A stretch of DNA of 19,244 nt. Origin: an uncultured delta proteobacterium. GTDB taxonomy: Bacteria; Desulfobacterota; Syntrophorhabdia; Syntrophorhabdales; Syntrophorhabdaceae. Numbering within the stretch: position 1 is the first letter of the stretch; each line of letters begins with the position of its first letter. The notes below the pieces were generated by a model, which was not told the DNA's origin, did not search any database, and saw nothing but the letters and a program-made list of their open reading frames with translations. Of this stretch, positions 16,008-19,244 are shown in pieces. The stretch lies in assembly GCA_903872255.1 (NCBI GenBank), contig CAIQJW010000062.1, positions 1 through 19,244 of the forward strand, in the 5' to 3' direction. The position numbers and the translations under genes are program-made.

Positions 16008-17963
16008 ATGTACACCGAGTATTGGGGCCTAAAAAAACCGCCATTCGATAATGTGCCAGACCCATCGATGTATGTAGATTCTCACCTTTCCGTTGAAAAC
16101 ACCGTCGCAGAAACGCTCTTTGCCATCGAAGAAGGAAATGAATGCCTCACAGTTATAGTCGGAGATGTTGGTCTTGGCAAGACGTTGTCGCTGCGGCTTA
16201 TCCTGGACTCACTGGACCAGAGTAAATATAAGATCGCTTTTGTTACAAATCCCGATATGTCCTTCGTCCAAATCTTGAGAGAGATCATCGGTCAGCTTAC
16301 CGGAAAAGAATGTGAGATCAGGGGCAGGACCGAGCTCCTGGAGTTGTTTAACAAGCTCCTGTTCGAAACGGCCGATGAAGGAAAGAAAGTCCTGGTTTTT
16401 ATCGACGAAGCAAACGCTATATCGCCCACCAACCTTGAAAGCCTGCGCCTTCTCACCAATATGCAGGATGATACCCGGAACCTGTTTACGATAGTCCTTG
16501 CGGGGCAGATGGAGCTTGCCAAGAGGCTTGAACATCCGAAAAGAGCTAATCTTTTCCAGCGTATCGGCACCTATAACAGGATCGAGAAAATGGACACCGA
16601 AGACCTGCTGAGAAATTATGTCGATACCAGGCTCAAAATGGCAGGCTCTGACAAGAATATTTTTACGGATGACGCAATCCATAAATTATATCAATATTCA
16701 GAAGGCGGCGTCCCCCGTCTCGTGAACAAGATAGCAAAGCTTTGTCTCAAAGCGGGTGAAACCAACAATTTCATGACGATCAATGGCGATATTGTCCAGC
16801 AGATCGGACAGCGCTTCCTTAAGATGACGGGCCCCGCCGTTCAGAAACGGACCCTGTCTGATAAACCGAAAAAATCCGCGGAAGAACCCGTGTCAGAAAA
16901 GGCTGGAACGAAGAAGAAGGCCGCTGCTGAGGAAAAACAGGTCTTTGCGCCTCCTCCGCCACCTCCAATTCAGGGAAAGCCGGTCTTTGCGCCTCCTCCG
17001 CCACCGCCACCGCCGCCACCACCACCACCACCACCACCACCACCACCCGAGGAAAAACCGGTCTTTGCCCCGCCGCCGGTTGAAGAAGAGCCGTCTTTTA
17101 TCTCCCCGCCTCCTGCGCCCTCCGAAGAGATGCAACCAATGGCTGCAGAGGAACCTGCCGAGCCCGAGGTCTCTCCTGATGTACAGATGACTGTCCCCGA
17201 AGCTCCGGCGGCTGAGGAAGCCGTTTCGGAAGGCATAGAAGAAGAAAAGCCTCTGGAGGAAGAGGAGTTCCGGGAAGATATCGGATTCAAGGAATTAGTT
17301 GAACCGGAAGGCGAAGTTGAACCGGAAAAGACACCGCTTAGCCTTGTTGAGCCGGAGGAGCCGGAAATGGAAGTGAGTGAGCCGGCCCATCTGGAAGAGG
17401 AACCGGTCGAGGCTGCCCCTCCTGCCGCACCCGAGCGGGTCGAAACTGCCGAGGATATAACGCAGGCGATACCACCGGAACCTGAAAAAGAAGAACCCGT
17501 GTTCGCCGCACCTCCGCCACCTCCGCCGGTTGAAGAGGAACCGGTTTTTGCCGCTCCCGAACCGCCTCCACCTCCGCCAGCCGTAGAGGAAAAGCCGGTA
17601 TTTGCACCGCCTCCGCCTCCACCGGATGTGAGGCCGATCTTCGTACCGGAGCCGCCTCCTCCGCCCCCTGCGCCGCCACCGGCAGAACCGGCCCGACTCA
17701 ATGTGGAAGCACCGGCGGAAGTTATTGCGGAGCTGGAGCCTGATGCTGCTTTCGTTGCGGGCTGTAAGATCAAGATCGAGATACCGACGCACATTTTTGA
17801 ACAGACAATCAACGCCGGAATGGACCAAAAGCGGAAGATAGCCGGTGTACTGGCAGCCCAGACACTGGAAAAGAACCCGCAGCTTACGGCGTCGCCCACA
17901 GTCGACCCCGTATCGGTATGGAGCGAGATACTTTCGGTCATAATGAAACGGCTGGAAGCATAG
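16008..17963 (+). CDS. ExeA-like AAA ATPase with a long proline-rich acidic region
   Basis: In this 651-residue protein, residues 1-275 are an ExeA/GspA-type AAA+ domain starting MYTEYWGLKKPPFDNVPDPS. Walker A is GDVGLGKT (52-59), Walker B VLVFIDEA (128-135), the sensor region VLAGQMEL (163-170), and sensor 2 GGVPRLVNKI (234-243). Residues about 277-575 are disordered, rich in Pro and Glu, with a repeated unit of the type KPVFAPPPPPP (about eight copies) and one run of 19 prolines. The last 75 residues look folded (KIKIEIPTHIFEQTI; KIAGVLAAQTLEKNP). I see no membrane helix and no peptidoglycan-binding domain, unlike true ExeA, so export is not shown. AAGGAGG (15991-15997) precedes ATG 16008. 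Its role is unknown; the HTH partner upstream hints at DNA-linked or regulatory work. Confidence 0.85.
   Translation: MYTEYWGLKKPPFDNVPDPSMYVDSHLSVENTVAETLFAIEEGNECLTVIVGDVGLGKTLSLRLILDSLDQSKYKIAFVTNPDMSFVQILREIIGQLTGKECEIRGRTELLELFNKLLFETADEGKKVLVFIDEANAISPTNLESLRLLTNMQDDTRNLFTIVLAGQMELAKRLEHPKRANLFQRIGTYNRIEKMDTEDLLRNYVDTRLKMAGSDKNIFTDDAIHKLYQYSEGGVPRLVNKIAKLCLKAGETNNFMTINGDIVQQIGQRFLKMTGPAVQKRTLSDKPKKSAEEPVSEKAGTKKKAAAEEKQVFAPPPPPPIQGKPVFAPPPPPPPPPPPPPPPPPPPEEKPVFAPPPVEEEPSFISPPPAPSEEMQPMAAEEPAEPEVSPDVQMTVPEAPAAEEAVSEGIEEEKPLEEEEFREDIGFKELVEPEGEVEPEKTPLSLVEPEEPEMEVSEPAHLEEEPVEAAPPAAPERVETAEDITQAIPPEPEKEEPVFAAPPPPPPVEEEPVFAAPEPPPPPPAVEEKPVFAPPPPPPDVRPIFVPEPPPPPPAPPPAEPARLNVEAPAEVIAELEPDAAFVAGCKIKIEIPTHIFEQTINAGMDQKRKIAGVLAAQTLEKNPQLTASPTVDPVSVWSEILSVIMKRLEA
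16992..17048 (+). repeat. polyproline-coding tract with (CCA)10 microsatellite
   Basis: Nineteen consecutive proline codons (16992-17048) inside the AAA-ATPase gene. Ten in a row are CCA (17016-17045), a pure trinucleotide repeat; the first eight mix CCT, CCG and CCA. Length change by whole codons would keep the frame. The tract would also stall ribosomes and need EF-P for efficient translation. Confidence 0.95.
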
Positions 17964-17988
17964 AAGAAAGTTCCACTATTTTTTTGTA

Positions 17989-18918
17989 TCAGTCTTCTGT
18001 TTTGTTCTGTCGGGATCTGTGAAGTTGGATCATGCCGAGAAGCTGTTTCGCTTCCCGATGTTGGGGATTTGTAGCAAGCACATATTGAAGCCTGCCTTTT
18101 ATTCCCTCGAGAAGTTCGGGGTCGGGTTTTGCCCGATATTGAATATACTGGAGACGGGCGAGGTTGTAATGGGCGTCTTCCTGGTAGTTATTTACAAGCA
18201 GGGATTTGCTGTATGCAAATATGGCATTGTCAATACTTCCCAGGGTTTCGTATATATAACCAAGGTAGTTCCATGCGGCGGTATTGTCGGAGCTGAGCTC
18301 GACAACACGTGAAAATGAGTCGAATGCCTTCCTCGGTTCACCTTGCTGGAGATAAAGGCGACCCGTATTGAATATTGCCTTGACATGGTGCGGATCGATT
18401 TCAAGCGCCTTGCGGTACTCTTCTATCGCTTCGTCGAACATATCATGCCTGTCTAAGATAGATCCGAGAAAAAAATGAGGCTGAGGGGCGTAAGGGTCGA
18501 TCTCGATGGCTTGTTGCCATAAAGATATCGCGCCATTATAATCGGCTTGCATCTCGTGAATATGCGCCAGATTGATAAACGCTTCCATATGCTTCGGGTT
18601 TATCTTTAAAGCCTGTTCGTACATTTGTCTGGCCATTCCGAAACGATCCATCTTCTCGTATGTATAACCGAGATTGATATATGCCTCGACGTTTTCCGTT
18701 TCAAGCTGAATGACCTTCGTGAAATGATGAAGCGCCTTTTCGTAATCCTCCTGCTTGAGGTAGATGAGCCCGAGGTTCACATAGGCGGCTGCATAGTCGG
18801 GGTCGATCTGGATACATTTCTTATATGACTTGATCGCTTTTTCAGCGGATTGCTCCAGAAGGTCATAATGGTAGGCTTCGATAAACAATTGCTGAGCAGT
18901 CTTTTTGTTTGTTGCCAT
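17989..18918 (-). CDS. tetratricopeptide (TPR) repeat protein
   Basis: A 309-residue protein made almost wholly of about seven 34-residue TPR units (roughly residues 10-250). Typical lines are DPDYAAAYVNLGLIYLKQ, NVEAYINLGYTYEKMDRFGM and DPHHVKAIFNTGRLYLQQGE. The remaining C-terminal helices (about 250-309) are TPR-like but degenerate and end in a polar tail (HRSRQNKTED). There is no signal peptide or membrane segment, so it should be a cytoplasmic protein-protein interaction scaffold. ATG 18918 has GGGAG 4 nt upstream. It converges on the AAA-ATPase gene with only 25 bp between them; the short T-run there (17979-17985) has no clear stem. The partner is unknown. Confidence 0.9.
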   Translation of the reverse strand: MATNKKTAQQLFIEAYHYDLLEQSAEKAIKSYKKCIQIDPDYAAAYVNLGLIYLKQEDYEKALHHFTKVIQLETENVEAYINLGYTYEKMDRFGMARQMYEQALKINPKHMEAFINLAHIHEMQADYNGAISLWQQAIEIDPYAPQPHFFLGSILDRHDMFDEAIEEYRKALEIDPHHVKAIFNTGRLYLQQGEPRKAFDSFSRVVELSSDNTAAWNYLGYIYETLGSIDNAIFAYSKSLLVNNYQEDAHYNLARLQYIQYRAKPDPELLEGIKGRLQYVLATNPQHREAKQLLGMIQLHRSRQNKTED

Positions 18919-18970
18919 AAATCTCCCACAATTCTAACACGCGAAACAGCAAAACATTATCACAGAAAGC

Positions 18971-19068
18971 CGTAAAACGTAAATCGTAAATCGTGAGGTG
19001 AGAAAAAAGAAAGGGTTGTACCGTTGTTTACCTCTTCACTCCTCACGATTTACGATTTACGTTTTACG
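18971..19068. repeat. perfect 28-bp inverted repeat with 42-bp spacer
   Basis: The left arm 18971-18998 is the exact reverse complement of the right arm 19041-19068. Each arm is built from reiterated words CGTAAA and CGTAAAT, ending CGTGAGG. The right arm overlaps the last codons and stop of the MFS gene. In RNA it would make a very stable 28-bp hairpin and could act as a 3' stability or termination element for that minus-strand gene, although no clean T-run follows. The word composition suggests a dispersed intergenic repeat. Confidence 0.9.
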
Positions 19069-19244
19069 CTTCAATATCAGCGATCCAAATGCACCCACGA
19101 GCGATACTCCGGCGGAGAGCATAAAAGCGCCCGTAAAACTTCCCGTGGAATCTTTGATCATACCACCGGCGAGAGGCCCGAGCGCCTGGCCTATCCCGAA
19201 GAATAAAGTTATGAACCCCAGACCGGCAGGCGCAAGGCGGCCTC
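19057..19244 (-). CDS. MFS transporter, C-terminal fragment (runs off the window)
   Basis: The minus-strand frame entering at 19244 reads GRLAPAGLGFITLFFGIGQ, then ALGPLAGGMIKDSTGSFTG, AFMLSAGVSLVGAFGSLILK and RKT, stopping at TAA (19059-19057). This is the last two membrane helices of a major facilitator superfamily carrier. The GIGQALGPLAGG...DSTGSF pattern is the usual start of helix 11, the conserved loop and helix 12. Only about 62 residues are visible, so the substrate cannot be told. The stop codon lies inside the right arm of the 28-bp inverted repeat, meaning the repeat supplies the final codons. The TPR gene follows downstream on the same strand, 138 bp on. Confidence 0.85.
   Translation of the reverse strand, partial: GRLAPAGLGFITLFFGIGQALGPLAGGMIKDSTGSFTGAFMLSAGVSLVGAFGSLILKRKT

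Noticed and set aside
17016..17045. CRISPR-like or tandem array at the CCA run
   Set aside because: It is a trinucleotide repeat in a coding frame, with no spacers and no longer repeat unit.
16970..17941. Long antisense frame coding a Gly/Ser-rich protein
   Set aside because: It is the complement of the proline/glutamate codons of the AAA-ATPase gene (CCN read backwards gives GGN). It has no ribosome-binding site and no domain.
17964..17988. Bidirectional terminator between the AAA and TPR genes
   Set aside because: There is a run of seven T at 17979-17985 but no convincing stem before it on either strand.

Overview
The window looks like a chromosomal segment of an anaerobic Gram-negative-type bacterium of moderate GC content. 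The best guess is a syntrophic or fermentative member of Desulfobacterota (old Deltaproteobacteria). This rests on gene content and style (Na+-pumping decarboxylase subunits, bacterial V-type ATPase, ExeA-like ATPase, short repetitive intergenic words), not on a marker gene, so the taxon is tentative. I see no rRNA, tRNA, CRISPR array, insertion sequence or phage gene.

Layout. (1) 93-1154, minus: ispG of the MEP isoprenoid pathway, with a small divergent two-TM membrane protein at 1285-1620. (2) 1700-5568, plus: an ion-bioenergetics block. It holds a very short OadG-like subunit, the beta subunit of a Na+-translocating decarboxylase, a strong terminator, then a new promoter-like site and structured leader before an ArsB/NhaD-type transporter, followed by a cytidylate-kinase-like protein. 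(3) 5686-13124, plus: a compact V-type ATPase operon in the order E, DUF2764, A, B, D, I, K. No subunit C or F gene is present. The order matches the chlamydial/spirochaete/Bacteroidetes type of operon. Subunit D carries an in-frame TAG at codon 40. The proteolipid keeps the Thr/Gln/Gln/Glu set that binds Na+ in Enterococcus hirae NtpK. (4) 13213-15048, minus: a Kup-type K+ transporter. (5) 15362-17963, plus: a gene pair with its own near-consensus promoter. It encodes an excisionase-like HTH protein and an ExeA-like AAA ATPase with a roughly 300-residue proline-rich acidic region that includes 19 consecutive prolines. (6) 17989-18918, minus: a TPR protein. A perfect 28-bp inverted repeat follows, then the 3' end of an MFS transporter running off the window.

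How it may fit together (inference): blocks 2 to 4 read as a monovalent-cation energy neighbourhood. A biotin-dependent decarboxylase would export Na+ (its carboxyltransferase subunit is not here), the NhaD-like carrier would exchange Na+ and H+, the V-ATPase would couple Na+ (or H+) to ATP, and Kup would import K+. The points most worth a second look are the amber codon in atpD, the missing C/F subunits with DUF2764 in their place, the leader RNA of the NhaD-like gene, and the HTH/AAA/polyproline pair.
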